Shown here one piece after another: positions 21,932-34,700 of a stretch of DNA of 64,000 nt (positions are counted from its first letter, which is position 1; the number at the start of each line of letters is the position of its first letter). The stretch is from Myrica gale. Lineage: Eukaryota; Streptophyta; Magnoliopsida; Fagales; Myricaceae. The stretch is from the NCBI GenBank assembly GCA_963930655.1, contig OZ005608.1:2046001-2110000 (forward strand), given 5' to 3'. The notes under the pieces were generated by a model that saw only the letters and a program-made list of their open reading frames with translations, was not told the DNA's origin and did no database searches. The position numbers and the translations under genes are program-made.

Positions 21932-23548
21932 AGAGTTGTTCAATTCCGATGTGGGTGCCAGTTTTGGCCAAAACCGGCACGTACACCGAATAGACCGGTT
22001 TTTAAATAATTGTTACTTACACCTATACCGTTAAGGGCAAAAATCGTCCCTTAACAGTGTCAGTTTTAGTGGTGGCGATTTTCGGTTAACCTACATTCAT
22101 ATTGGACCAAATTTTTTAGCATATTACGAACTTGACCCAATGTATTTTTTTCTTTTTCTTGATCACACATCAATAAAATCTAAAATCAATAAAATTAAAG
22201 ATCCTCTTAAAAGATGAGATATATGAGAATCTAAAGTCCAAGCCAATAAAATATCTAACCTTGAGTTATTATCCTAACCATGCAACAACAGATGCCACCA
22301 AATAGTACCACAATTTAAAAGTAGCCAATGGTTACCAATTTACCATTGACAATTCAGCATCAATTGCAGCTCCCAACTAGTTACCCTAAGCTAATGCCAT
22401 AACAGCCTGTGTCATTGTCACAACAACTATCGCAAATTGATAACTCTTAGGCTCTAGTCAAGGTCCCAAAGCCCCTCCCCCATACCTTCTTCCTCGTTAA
22501 CTTGACAGAAAAGAGTGAACAAATTGAAAAAATGATACAAACGTACTAATTTACAAGTTCACAAATTAAAAAATGCACAAGTTCACAAATTAAGCAAACG
22601 TACAAATCACAAATGTATTCAAAAATTTCAGCAGTCCACAAAATACTTAAACATGAATTCAAAAAATGACAAGCTTACAAATTAAAATAATTAATTTACA
22701 AGTTACACATGAATGCATTCACGTACAAACTAATTTACAAGTTCACAAATTACACAAACGTACAAATGTATCAATGCATTCACAAATTCTAGCAGTCCAA
22801 AAATTCATCAAAACTAGATTAAAAAATCCAGTATTCACTTAATTAATAGAAATCGCATAAAAAATCCAGCATTCACTTTAGAGAAGAGTTTTGATAGGAA
22901 TTACCAGCAGAGTAGTAGAAATCTCAGCCATATTTTCTTCCCTTTTCTCTCTTTTCTATGAAACCCCAAAATTGAATTTCAAACCCTAGAAGTTCTAAAC
23001 AAAGGGGAACAAATTAAAACAAGTTAAAAAATAATATATATCCCAATACTTTCAATAGAACAAATTAAAATCAACAATCCTATTGATTTTAACCTCATAC
23101 CGAAATGAATTTAAGCCTTGAGAGAGAGAGATATGTCAGAGAAGATGAGAATAAATTTACGCATGAAGGAGGGGAGAAAAGGAAGAAGTTGTGGTCGGCA
23201 AAGGAGGCGCAGGAGCCGACAGATGTAGTGATCGACGAAGGGTTGTGCCGCCTGTGCGCATGAGAGGGAAAGTAGGGAGAGAGAGAGAGAGGCACGACCA
23301 CGGGTGGGGTGGGGAACGTCGAAGAAATTTGGGGATACTGAAACGACGTAGTTTTCTCGTCGTATTGTAGTAAAAAAATAAAAAAAAAATCATGTTTTTC
23401 CTGTACTCGTGAAACTGGTGCCGGGTAAACCGGGACCAGGGATTATTCCCGGGTTTTTTCAGAAATGTCAATCCGGCACCGACACCGGTGAAGTTGGATA
23501 TTGGCATCCCGGTGCTACTGAAAAATTCCGATGACACTGAACAGCCTT
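21932..23548. mobile_element. hAT-like non-autonomous element (probable)
   Basis: The left end reads AGAGTTGTTCA and the right end, read inwards, AAGGCTGTTCA, a type of terminus common in plant hAT elements. The flanking octamers ATAGGTTT and ATATGTTA agree at six of eight positions, a weak target duplication. Both ends continue with related GC-rich CCGG/CCGGTG-containing sequence. The middle (about 22530-22830) is a run of degenerate repeats around CAAGTTCACAAATTA, and 23095-23340 is GA-rich with a short GC-rich frame. No transposase is recognised. Confidence 0.5.
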
Positions 23549-26161
23549 ATATGTTATAGATGTGGTACAACCCTAAACATATTTAGAGAGTGGTACAGCC
23601 CTAAATATGTTAACATATTGGGTTTTATAGAGAGTGGAGCCCTAAGCAGCCGCCTAAATTGCCTACCCGGTGCATGCCACTGTATAGGAGATATTTATAG
23701 CGGAGCCATTTATTGATGGACCTAATTACTCGATAATCGTCATACTACTAACTGTACTCAGTCCAGGGAGTGATGAGAATATAGGCTAGGTTTAATTAGG
23801 TAGTTGGCGATGGAGGAAATTAATGAGAGGGTCAGCTAATGGAAGGATGGGTCCTAAATGAAAGAGTAACTGCTTGGCATTGATGATGGACACGTTGAAA
23901 TCTATATTTAATGGATTAGTAATAAAAGAAAATTGTTGGAGTAAACAATTGGATTCAATTAGTTTAGAGATTAATTAAGGTGATGTTCTAATTATATATA
24001 TGTCATGTCGAGGTCTTAATTTGATGTAATTTCTAATTGGCAATTACTTAATAAATATATAGTGTATTCCTTTCACAGTTGGAATAGGCTTATTTCGTGT
24101 ACAAATTATGATAAGTAAATTCATGGGGAAGCCGTTTTTGTAGTTGGAATGATTTCCTATGGTACTTGGACGTACAATTAATATTATGCTCTTGGTGAAT
24201 CGGTGATCATGACATGATATGACACTTGAAAAATGTTTGTACAAAGGAAGGAGGAGATCAGCGTAGTCTAGTGACAACCTGACGTAATATATTCTTCTTA
24301 GTGTAAATGGTACGTACTTAACACAATTGACTAATATATGATAAGAAAGCGGCCTCATTCAATGATGTTTTCAAAAGACTTAAAAATAAATAGCCAAAAA
24401 TAAAAGAGAAATAGTAAAGAAAATGATATATATATATATAAAGCTACACTTTGGACCTAACCATCATATGATAATCTAATTACCAACGTTAACACGTTCT
24501 AATATGAGACCCGACTCGAATTTTTAACATGATCAATTCATGATCTCGCCTCCTGTCCCCTTATTGGAGCTAGAACTTCAACATTGACATTAAAACTCCG
24601 TTCTCACACTAGTGTACGTCGTCTTGTTGAAGCGAGAAAAGCGCGGCCGAAATTCTGATCCTAATAGGTGTCGGCCGTGAATATCACAAGCACGTAAACT
24701 TTGACCTAAACACGATTTGAGATTCAAGCATTACGTGCTTGACTTGAAGTAGTGTATGCATACCCTCGTGTGAACAGAATGGGCAGGACAACTGCGTATA
24801 GGTAACAGCAACCCCATAAATAACTATGAGGAGGGTAGGTAGGAATTGTAGAAAACGAAATAAATCTATAGATAAATAGAGGCAGTTTTTGTCTTTATTG
24901 TAAATTTTAACGTATACATAGGCACATAATAGTGATGAAAATCGTCACTCTATCTTCGTTAGGCAATTTCAATTCACGACAACTCCCCAAGTTCGCCGCT
25001 ATATCAAATCCGTCCGGCCAAATTAGTATTGATCGAAATGGCTAGCTGCTGCCTTCTGCAAATCATGGACTTTGGTTATATGCTTCCACTCTTTAACGCA
25101 CCAAAATAATTATTTCGTTCAATTTGGTTCAACCCCCACCATTGCAACCACCATTTAACTCAGGTCAATTCCTAGTGTCATTTCACACTAAAGTCTGTGC
25201 CCTAAAATATGAAAAAGTCATAGTCAGTATGTTTTATAACCATTAGTTTTCTCCCATGTCAAGACATGATACTCTGTATGCTTAGCAAAGATATTAAAGA
25301 AAAAAAAAAACGTCAAGTCACCCCCGGTACGCTGCCTTCAAGCATCCTACCACTATTATCCCAAGTCAAAGTTACCCTAAATGCCAAAAATTTCGACCTC
25401 AATATTCCTTGAAGCTAGCCCAAATCCAAATATGAGGTTTGGTCTATCTTTGTTTAGAGACAGAAAATTCAGGCACCAAATTGTCCAAAACTTCATTTTA
25501 TTGGTTCAACAAAGAAATAAATTTTTATTATTAACTTAAAATTTTGAGATAATTGATGATTTAAAATATTTTCTATTGAAAATTCAAACAAAATTCTGTT
25601 TTTTTTTTCTCAATCCGTCAAAGATATATATTTGATGAAAAAAAAATCTGAAGAAACCTGATCAACTAGTACTATTCCTCTCTAGGTGAGGGGGGAAAAC
25701 CCTTGTTGGTATCTAAAGAATCAATTGAGAACTATTCAAAAGAATCCAATAGGATGGCAATAAGAAACATATGTATAAATTGACAAGAAGCTAACCAAAA
25801 CGAAAAAAAAAATAGAAGCAACCATTGAAGACCAATTGTATATGCATGATATCTTCCATTTGTGCGTTAATGCTTGTAGGTTTGAACTTTAGATGCCTCG
25901 TGGTGTTTTACCGACCAAATCAGCCGCCTATGATTTGCAACTAGGTCATACTCGTTCGTCCTGAAGTGCATCTGCGTGAAACATCCGTTTTGATTCCTCC
26001 CTACCTAGCTACTTGGAAAAACAAACGCTGTTTCTTGTCCTCGCCAAAGGCGAGTCAATCTATCAACGTTGATATGATCGTCGTCCTATATTTTAATTGT
26101 GTAGTGTTGAATTTAATGCCTTCGTGGCCCCAACATTGTTGAAATGAAGTATCGGAAATTT
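23549..26161. other. Intergenic region, no gene seen
   Basis: AT-rich DNA with short direct repeats around 23555-23640 (AGAGAGTGG with CAGCCCTAAATATG or similar). No reading frame, RNA gene or clear element ends are recognised. Confidence 0.5.
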
Positions 26162-26464
26162 GGCTATGTTTTGTTTGGTTTCGATAGCGAAATGATTATT
26201 TGAAAAAAAAAAAAAATTATTTATTTTTTTGGAAGTATATGAAAAATAAAACAATATGTTTAGAAATAAAATTATTGTAAGAGGAGTTATTGTGGGTTAT
26301 CGTAAAAGTTTTTTTAAATTTTTTATTACCTTTTCACATAAATGGAGGACAATAGTTAGATAGAAAATTTTATTAAAGATTAAAATACTTTTTGTGTGAA
26401 AAAATTATGTTTAGATTAAAAAAAATTAAAATAAAAAACCTTATGACCTTAACCAAACATAACC
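26162..26464. mobile_element. MITE-like element with short terminal inverted repeats
   Basis: The left end GGCTATGTTTTGTTTGGTTT and the right end, read inwards as GGTTATGTTTGGTTAAGG, are imperfect inverted repeats around an AT-rich, non-coding middle of about 300 bp. GTTTGGTT-type termini are common in plant hAT-related MITEs. No clear target duplication was found. Confidence 0.45.
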
Positions 26465-26540
26465 TTCAAAAGTTCTTTGAATTAGACTTTGTAGTTGTAG
26501 TAGCAACTGAACTTTTGAAAATGATAAGTAAAAAACTTAC

Positions 26541-26760
26541 CCCCTGGTAGCTCAAGCAATAGTGGGAATAAGCTTACACTTATGGGTTTAAATCATCACT
26601 TAGTAAAAACTCGTAATTTAAATGAAAGGTTGGTTAATGAATTGGTCAGTCTCAAGAGTTTGTGGTAATTTACAAATATTGGACTAGGTTCATTCGAGTT
26701 TGGTGCACGTAAATAAGTGTCTAAATTTTCTTCGTTACAAAAAAAATTAAAAGAAAAAAA
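26541..26760 (+). mobile_element. tRNA-derived SINE (probable)
   Basis: The head CTGGTAGCTCAAGCAATAGT followed by GGGTTTAAATCATC resembles polymerase III boxes A and B. The body ends with TCGAGTTTGGTGCACGTAA, akin to the conserved 3' domain of many plant SINEs (consensus near TCGAGGTGCGCGTAA). It is followed by A-rich sequence at 26739-26760. No convincing target duplication was found. Confidence 0.6.
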
Positions 26761-27230
26761 AGTTAAAAGATTCGTAAGATGAGGTGTATTAAATGATATA
26801 TTGACTTCTCGTATTAAACATATTTTAGAGTATCCCTCGTGTATGGAGTGACACGTTATTTAATTTTAATCATTTTGACAGCTAACACTTATTTAACAAC
26901 GTGTTCGCATCGCATATAATGCATTGTCGTGCCTAAACTACCAAAATCTCGCTTCTAGGACTCTACGGGACCAACGAGTTACACGCTGTCATAAAGCAAT
27001 GTGTGGAATTTGTGAAGTCCCCTCCAACTAAAGTTAGCTTTTTGCTGTTAATCTCTCAACACAATAATTTTTCTCGTACAACATTTTTTTTTTGGAAGAT
27101 ATTGATTAAAGATTCTCTCTCTTTTGAAAAAGAAGCGAAAAAGGGATATATATTTTTCCTGGATCCTTATTCCTTTAAGCTCTATAGTATAAAGTATGGA
27201 CATAAGGGGGCGGCGTGCATATATTTTGAG

Positions 27231-28310
27231 GTTAAAATGCTCTCTACGTTTATGGGGTATGATCATTTTTTCAGTTTAGTCCTTAGGGTATGAATTTCTC
27301 TTAAAAAACCCTTGAGGTTTGGCCCTATTCCCAAAAAATTCATGCCGTCAACTTATTGGACGGAATTGCTGACGTAGCTAACAGAAGACACGTGTTTGTT
27401 GACATGGCACGTTTAAAAATTAAGAAAAAAATAATACGAAGCCACATGTATAATTCGAAGATGAAATCCCTAAAATGCCCCAAAATACCCAAATTAGTTT
27501 TGCGCAATTTCGAACCACTCCCCCCAAATTTCTTCCTAGCCCTAAGGACCACCCCCGAAATTTCCCCGAACCCTAAGGACCCAACTTGGCCGAATAGAAA
27601 TCCCGAACTTCGCCGAAGACAGATCTCGACGTGAAGGTCACCGAAGACAAATCCCGCCGTGAACTCAGGTTTGCTTCTTGGACCCATCGTAACCTGCGTT
27701 TTGTTCGTTGCGAACAGCTGCTCTTCACCGAACTATTTTCGAAAGGTATCACGTGAACTCAAATGATTTCTTTTGGAAAGTAGGTGGGTATTTGTATTAT
27801 TAGTTTGTGTTGTTAATAGGATAAAGATTGGCAAATTGATGGAATACTGGTCATCCGCTTTGGACCTAGAAAAATGGGTTTTATTAAAAAAAGAAAAAAA
27901 GAATTGTCAGTGGTGCTTTTTGCTTAAGATTTATTTAAAAGAGATTCCTATTCGGCGAACTTGGATCCTTAGGGTTCGGGGAAGTTGGGGATTTGGGTTT
28001 CGGGGAAGTAATTTAGGGGGGTAGTTTGGACTTGCAAGGAAAATTTAATTGGGGATTTTGGGGCATTTTAGAGATTTCAGCTTCGAATTATACACGTGGT
28101 TTCGTATTATTTTTTTCCTAATTTTTAAACGTGTCATGTCAGCAAACACGTGTTTTCTGTTAGTCACGTCAGCAATTCCGTCCAATAAGTTGACGGCAGG
28201 ACTCTTCTGGGAATAGGGCCAAACCCCAGAGATTTTTTAAGGGAAATTCATACCCTAAGAACTAAACTAGGAAATGGTCATACCCCAGAGACGCACGGAG
28301 CATTTTAGCC
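27231..28310. mobile_element. Non-autonomous Mutator-like element with about 370-bp inverted repeats
   Basis: The ends, read inwards, are GGTTAAAATGCTC and GGCTAAAATGCTC. They continue as matching inverted repeats for roughly 370 bp on each side (shared landmarks: GGGTATGAATTTC, GGTTTGGCCCTATTCCC, GTCAACTTATTGGACGGAAT, ACACGTGTTTG). Flanks ATATTTTGA (27222-27230) and ATATTTTTA (28311-28319) are a 9-bp target duplication with one difference, as expected of Mutator-like transposons. The unpaired centre, about 27605-27945, holds no transposase. It might be captured host sequence, which I cannot identify. Transcripts of it would fold into a long hairpin. Confidence 0.8.
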
Positions 28311-29622
28311 ATATTTTTATCATTCGCCACATCTCCGACGTCGTTTGCTTTTAGACTGCATCGATAATGCCACATGATCCAGCTTTAACAAAAGATCTGA
28401 GAGAGAGTTCTATGAACTTGTCGCGCACTCACATGCTTGAACCAACTACCACAGTGCGGGCTCCACCAACCACGCTCTCCTCCCAGTTACAGGTTGCAAA
28501 TATTGTCGGACTCACTCCGGTAAACCACAACCCACGCGGCACACGAGGTTTTTTTTTTAATTTACTTTTTGTTTTCTGGACGAGTCCAGTTGACCAATTA
28601 TATTGCGAAACAGTCAAATTCGGTTGTCTATTATTACTCGGAAATATTTTTATTTCATAATTAATAATAAAGAACAAATGATAGGATAGGATTTAGATGT
28701 TAAAATTTCGTGAGTTTAAAATTTTTAATTTATAAAAATTAGTAAAAAAATAGATAATTTAAATAAATTTTTTATATTTATTATGATTTATGGCCGATAA
28801 TCTATTAGATTTTTAGGCGTCCTATATATAGAATATGTCTAAAATTCTTCATAAAAAAGAAAAAAAAAGATATAGCAAAGGCTAAGAATCTGTTAGTTGG
28901 TATATAATCCAGAAAAAAATGGTTTTACGATAATTTAAAAAAAAAAATATTTTTGCAAGAGAAAAATATAGAACATGTTTTTAAGATAGTATATTCTTTA
29001 TATTTTTAAGGTAATTATTATATTCTTTATTTTATATTCTAAGCATATTAGGGATATATTTGATAGTGAAAATTTTAGATATTAAAATTTGAGAAATATT
29101 ATAATATAAATATAGATTATGAGAGTTGCTACAAGTAAAGAAATAAAAATTATAATAATATAATATTTTGTGATAAATTTTAAATTTTTTACATAAATTA
29201 TTGAAACTCCTACAAAAATTATATTCTTTTACTTATCTATAAACAGAAGTAGACTTTCCTGACACCTTCATGTGATGTTATGTTACATTTATTAGATGCA
29301 GATATTTCGTACGTAATAGTGACTCGAGACGTCGCGTGATGCACGTTGTCAGAGCATGATCGGACGGTTTTGGGAGAATTCCGCGTGCGAGGAGTTCGCT
29401 GCTTCCCGCTTTCACCGAATCTCTCTCTGTCATAGGTGGCGAAATAAATCCAGGCTGTCAGGCTGACATGGGGATTTTTTTGAAAAACAAAAACAGATTT
29501 ATATAAAAATATAAAAATATTTCATGTTTTCTGAAAAAACAACAAGCTATCTGCTCTAGGAAATGACTTGTTTGACGTTCTTATTCTGACAGCTGTGTTT
29601 TAACTATTTACCGATGAATTAT

Positions 29623-29802
29623 GGGGTGTTTGTTTTCTCAAAATTTTAGGGTTCGAAATTTCTAACAAAATAAACACACTCTAAAATTTTTTACTTTTAC
29701 ACATATACACTCTACTTTTCACAAACTCCAATAAATCTCAATAAAGTAAAGATTCTCAAAATTTCGTGAATATTTCATAAAATTTCCACAAACAAACTCC
29801 CC
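29623..29802. mobile_element. MITE, GGGG(T/A)GTTTGTTT ends
   Basis: The left end GGGGTGTTTGTTTTC and the right end, inwards GGGGAGTTTGTTTG, form inverted repeats about 180 bp apart. The inner sequence CACAAACTCCAATAAATCT recurs at 30421 in a second related repeat, which confirms a local repeat family. No target duplication is clear. hAT-type MITE is the likeliest class. Confidence 0.6.
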
Positions 29803-29810
29803 AATATATT

Positions 29811-30017
29811 GGGCGTTTGTTTCCCTGGACCCATATTCACGGCTTCACAATTTCTAAATAATTATAAAATAATTCTTTTATTTTTATTAAATTATAAAAT
29901 AATATTATAAAATTCAATTAAATCTTCTTTCCTTTACTTTTTTATAAAATATTATACTTTTTACAAATCTCATTACCGAAAATTCCTAAAATGTCAAAAT
30001 TTACGCAAACAAACGAC
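29811..30017. mobile_element. Second MITE-like element with GTTTGTTT ends
   Basis: It lies eight bases after the previous one. The left end GGGCGTTTGTTTCC and the right end, inwards GTCGTTTGTTTGCG, are inverted. The middle is AT-rich without coding potential. The exact borders are uncertain. Confidence 0.45.
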
Positions 30018-30329
30018 AACTAGTGTCGCGATGACTGTGTGAACGCTCAAGTCACAGCCTTTCTGGCACCATCGGATATGCAGATGCTGTTCTTCTGAAA
30101 AAGAAAAAAATGTATGTTTGTGAGCGACTGTACCCCGTAGGACTAGTGGGGGTTGGTAACTGATTAACAAAGCGTAATGTCATGTTTCAGTGTGTTCCTC
30201 CCTATCCTTTTCAGAACTTATCCAACTGGCTTCAATGCGTTGACAAAAGATATATCAACTATCCTAATTTCATGGCCTAGAAAAAAAAATTTATAATTGT
30301 AGGGATAAAAAATATTTATCTTAATTAGG

Positions 30330-30520
30330 TGTTGTTCTTCTTTCCGAAATTTCGGGGTATAAAAATTTTCAGCAAAATAAATTCATTTCAAAATTTTCAA
30401 CTTTTACATACTTCGTTTTTCACAAACTCCAATAAATCTTAATAAAGTAAAAATTCTTAAAATATTAAAAATATTCTTCAAAATTTTGACAAATTAAAAT
30501 CTCCATAATTTCAGGACCCC
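30330..30520. repeat. Diverged copy of the 29.6-kb MITE family
   Basis: A block around 30421-30465 repeats, with few differences, the inner block at 29720-29763 (CACAAACTCCAATAAATCT, then AATAAAGTAAA). The outer ends are degraded, so this is called a related repeat only. Confidence 0.5.
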
Positions 30521-31512
30521 TTTAGATTATAAATTCTTGTTGACATGGAAAAAATGAGAATTATATTATAAAATTGAGCAAATATAGAACAACGATACTC
30601 CTTATCTTTTGTAGCCTAGTGAATCAGTTATCAATAATCAAGTTTTGTTGTTTACAAAAAAAAAATTATATGTGTGAAATGTTTATCTGCATCTAATTGG
30701 TTTATACTGTTTCTTCTACTAACAAACATAATAAATTTCATCAAAAAAAGGTAAATAATTTTTTAGAATAAATACACATTGCAAATTTTAACTATATGCA
30801 TCTTGAAAATTTGTATCTCAAATTATTATTTTTATTACATTGCACATTAATTTTCTTTTAAAAGTTATAATCTTACCCTCATAAAAATATCACGTTTAAA
30901 AATTTAATTCAGATTGGCTAAATGTGAGTACAATATGTTTGGAATCAATAATTATATAGATACAATGTGAAAAAAATAATAGTTTAAAGTGTAAAATATT
31001 AAAAATCTTATAATGAGTGTAAAATATATTTATCCCTATTTAAAAAAAAATTATATGATTAATGGATTCAATCTTATACATGCAGTCATGCACTATAAAT
31101 AAGTTGTAGTGACTTATAGTAAACTAACTTAATTTTCAAGAAATTAGTACATTGTAGCTTAGCAATTGGTCAATTACAAGAGTTTTGTTTTCATTGTTTG
31201 AAAGGTAAAAATGCCACGTAAATGTCAAGGTGTATAAGTACCGAAGTCCTATTTTAACACATCAAATAGTGTTGAAGCATTGATAGAGAAGCAAGAATAA
31301 ATTGGCATTTGATTTAATTGGCAAAGTATTAATTGGTAAAGTATTGATAGAGAAGTCCTATTTGATTTAATTGGTAAAGTATTTAATTTCATCCCCGCAA
31401 ATAATGGCAAACTCCGTAAATACCAAGTAATATGGTTGTCTGATTCAGAATTTCAGAGGACTTTTGGCCAGTTGGCCCTCTCTCTCTCTCTCTGTCACAC
31501 ACACACGGAGCT

Positions 31513-31522
31513 TCTATATATA
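31513..31522 (+). promoter_or_regulatory. TATA box of the HMG-CoA synthase gene
   Basis: TCTATATATA lies about 195 bases before the start codon and just after the (CT)n and (CA)n tracts. Transcription would start near 31545, leaving a leader of about 170 bases. Pyrimidine-rich tracts at this place are common in plant core promoters. Confidence 0.65.
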
Positions 31523-31714
31523 CCGGAACTCCTACATGTGAGCCTCACCACTGCGTTCTCTCTCAGACCCCAACTTGATTGCATTTTTCTGTCCTAAACT
31601 CCCCTACCGAACTGGGATCTACTCCAAGAGGGAGAAAAAGGAATCTCTTGTTCGGAATCTTTGGGATCCTTCTCTTCGGGGTATTGCAAGTGGGAAGGAA
31701 AGTTAAGAGCAAAT

Positions 31715-34700
31715 ATGGCAAAGAATGTGGGAATTCTCGCCGTGGACATCTACTTCCCTCCTACCTGTATTCAGCAGGTGACTATCGTCTTTCTCTCTCT
31801 CTCTTATTTCTGTTCTGTTTGGATTTTCGGAAACGATCGAAATGAAACGAAAGTCTGTAACTTTTTTTTGTGTGTATTTATATTGCTCATCTCGAAAACC
31901 AAAGAGGTGATAAAAGTAAGCTTCGCTATTTTTTTCTAATTGTAAGCTAGCTCAAAATTACTTTGTTTGACAGAAAGTGGAGATTCTTTTTTTTTTTTTG
32001 GCTATCAGCATTCTAATACGTCTAAATATAAATATATCTTGTAGATTTATTTTCGTTCTCAATGTTTTCATTTCTGAAAATGACATCTATAGGGGATGGA
32101 AACTAATCTAGCTAACATACTCGAGGAAGCTACAGTGCTAATTTCTAATCTTATTTTTCCCTTTACTTTCCGTAGAATCAAATAGAACTTTTTTTCCCCT
32201 TTACTTCCTCTCTCCGTCGATGGAGGATGGAATTCTGAGCCTACGTAACATTTTGTCTATAATGGTTTTAGGTGGCTCAGATGCGTGCTACGTTTGCATG
32301 TATTAAGATCTAGTTTGGTGCACTGGGTTTTAGTTTCAGTTGTCTATGTACCTATCTGGTCCTAAGTATATTCGACGGTGAAATTTGGTATTTTGATCAA
32401 AATTCTGATCTCATGGAGGCGTCCAACCACAGCTAGGCTACAAAGGTAGTGTTAATAATAAATTATTTTACTGACCCCAAGGGCGATAGCTCAGTGGTTA
32501 GGAGAGACATCCTCCTTGGGGCTCGACGTACCAAGTTCGAGTTTCAAGGGTGTGTGATAGATTTTTCTGCTGCTGGGCGTTCTTGATTTATCTGCTCCCT
32601 GGGTTGTGGGTTGGTCTAGTGGGCCGTGGTTTGTACTTCAGGGTTGGGCTAAACATTCTGGCTTTGGGGGATTTCCATGCTATAAAAAAAATCAATTCTT
32701 TTACAATTACTCGCAGAATGGTGATAGTTACGTTGCTGCTTTTCGATGATGATCGTGTTGTTTGAAATGGATTAGAAAAAGGTGGGTACCGTTAGTTGAG
32801 ATAGCAATTGAGACAGGTAGATTTATGTTGATAGCTGCTTCAGAAATTTGACATAGTTCTTTATTATTTTGTGAATGTTTCTTTAGGGAAAGGAGTTGGC
32901 AACAATAGATAATTATGCCCAGGGAATAACCAACAAGGAATTACCAGCAGAGTATGCATATAAAATTTCACATTTGTAAAGAACTTTTTCCAGACCCAAT
33001 TTGAAACGTAGAAAATTGTTGACCGTGATTTGATAAGATCAAAATGAGGAAATTGTTCCACATTCTCCAAGAGAGATCCCCTGTTCTTTTTTTTTTATTA
33101 TTTCTTTAATAAGCTAGAAGCTCCAATTATCATATTGAAATGGCCATTAAAATTCCTGGCATGATATTAATTCCACGTGTGTTCTTGTAAACCACACTAC
33201 TTACATTTGCCTCACCTGTTGAAATAGGAAGTATTGGAGGCTCATGATGGTGCAAGTAAGGGGAAATACACTATCGGACTTGGGCAAGATTGCATGGCAT
33301 TTTGTACTGAGGTTGAAGATGTCATCTCGATGAGGTTATGATTCAAAATTCAATTGTCACTGTTATTCTGAACAGTCTTTCTATACTCTGGCAGCATTCA
33401 GTGGAAGATATCACCCTTCCATTGCAGTAATCTAGAAGTGTCACGGGGAGTTTGATGAATGCTAAGATAACTGAAAAGGGTGTCTCCTTTCAATATAGGA
33501 AATTTGATTGTCTAATATGAAAACCTGCAATAAGAGTTGAACAATGATGATTCCATTTAGAAAGGATAAGACTTAAATGGGTGAGGAACCACGCCAAGTG
33601 TATCTTCTAGTGGACAATCCTGCAAGGGAAATGGACGCTGAATAAATTTGTAACACAACAAGGGAGACTATCCTTTTCATAATAAGCAAAAAGATCTCAT
33701 ATATATGTTCGTATGTGTGTGAGCACTGTATTAGTTTTATTTTATACTTATGATGGGGTTCATGCTGGCAGCTGCTTTTTCTGTTCCAAGCCTCTGACTA
33801 TTAGTTTGGTTATTCATGTATAATTTACAGAGTTACCCGATTTTCAAATTCACCTTTACTACTAATAACAATCTTTTCATTAACATCTTGGCTCTTCAAT
33901 TTTCAGCCTGACAGTGGTTACTTCCCTCCTTGAGAAATTTGGGATTGATCCCAAACAAATCGGTCGTCTGGAAGTAGGCAGTGAGACTGTAATAGACAAG
34001 AGCAAATCAATTAAGACATTCCTGATGCAAATCTTTGAGGTAGTCTTCTGAATGATTAAATGCATTTGCTCCTCTGATTTGAATTAATTGCTTATTTCTG
34101 GTGTCTGGTGGTGAAATGCAATATTGATTTTGTGACCTGATGATGGCTCTTTGCTCCATATCTACAAGTCCACAAAGCCTTTACTTTTATTCATCAGACT
34201 GAATATATGCCCATTAATTTAAGAATATATGGCCCATAATTGACTTATGACTAATTTTTTAATACTGTTATACAAAGGCATGTTTCGTATAGCATTATCC
34301 TTGACAAAAATTAGCATAAAAAATGTTCAAATATATGGAAACAAGGGCTATTAAATATATTGGGCTATTAAAACCTTGGCTGTGATGAAGTGAGATATTT
34401 CTTCTGATTAAGTGAAGCAAACTAGCGATTCATACCATCCATGTTGGCTCTGAGTTTTGTTGTCCTAGGTCTGAGGTTCTTTGTCAGAAGTTTTAACAAA
34501 ACCTGGTTTAATCCCCCTTAAATCTATACAGATATTGATTCTACTTGTACACACAATGTTGGATTATTAGGTGGAGCAAGAGTTTAAAGTTGCTTCGCTT
34601 CCTAAATTTTTCTATAATTGGTTTCGGAAGCAAATCGTGATTCTTGGGTGCTTCCTTTTCAAGTAGCAATCTTTTGGGGGACTTTTCTTTGTATTTGGAT

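Larger units (their letters stand above)
28320..31470. other. Very AT-rich region with MITE-like repeats
   Basis: No gene is seen. The stretch holds several short MITE-like repeats listed separately and long A/T runs. Towards 31465-31506 a (CT)n tract and a (CA)n tract precede the HMG-CoA synthase promoter. Confidence 0.55.
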
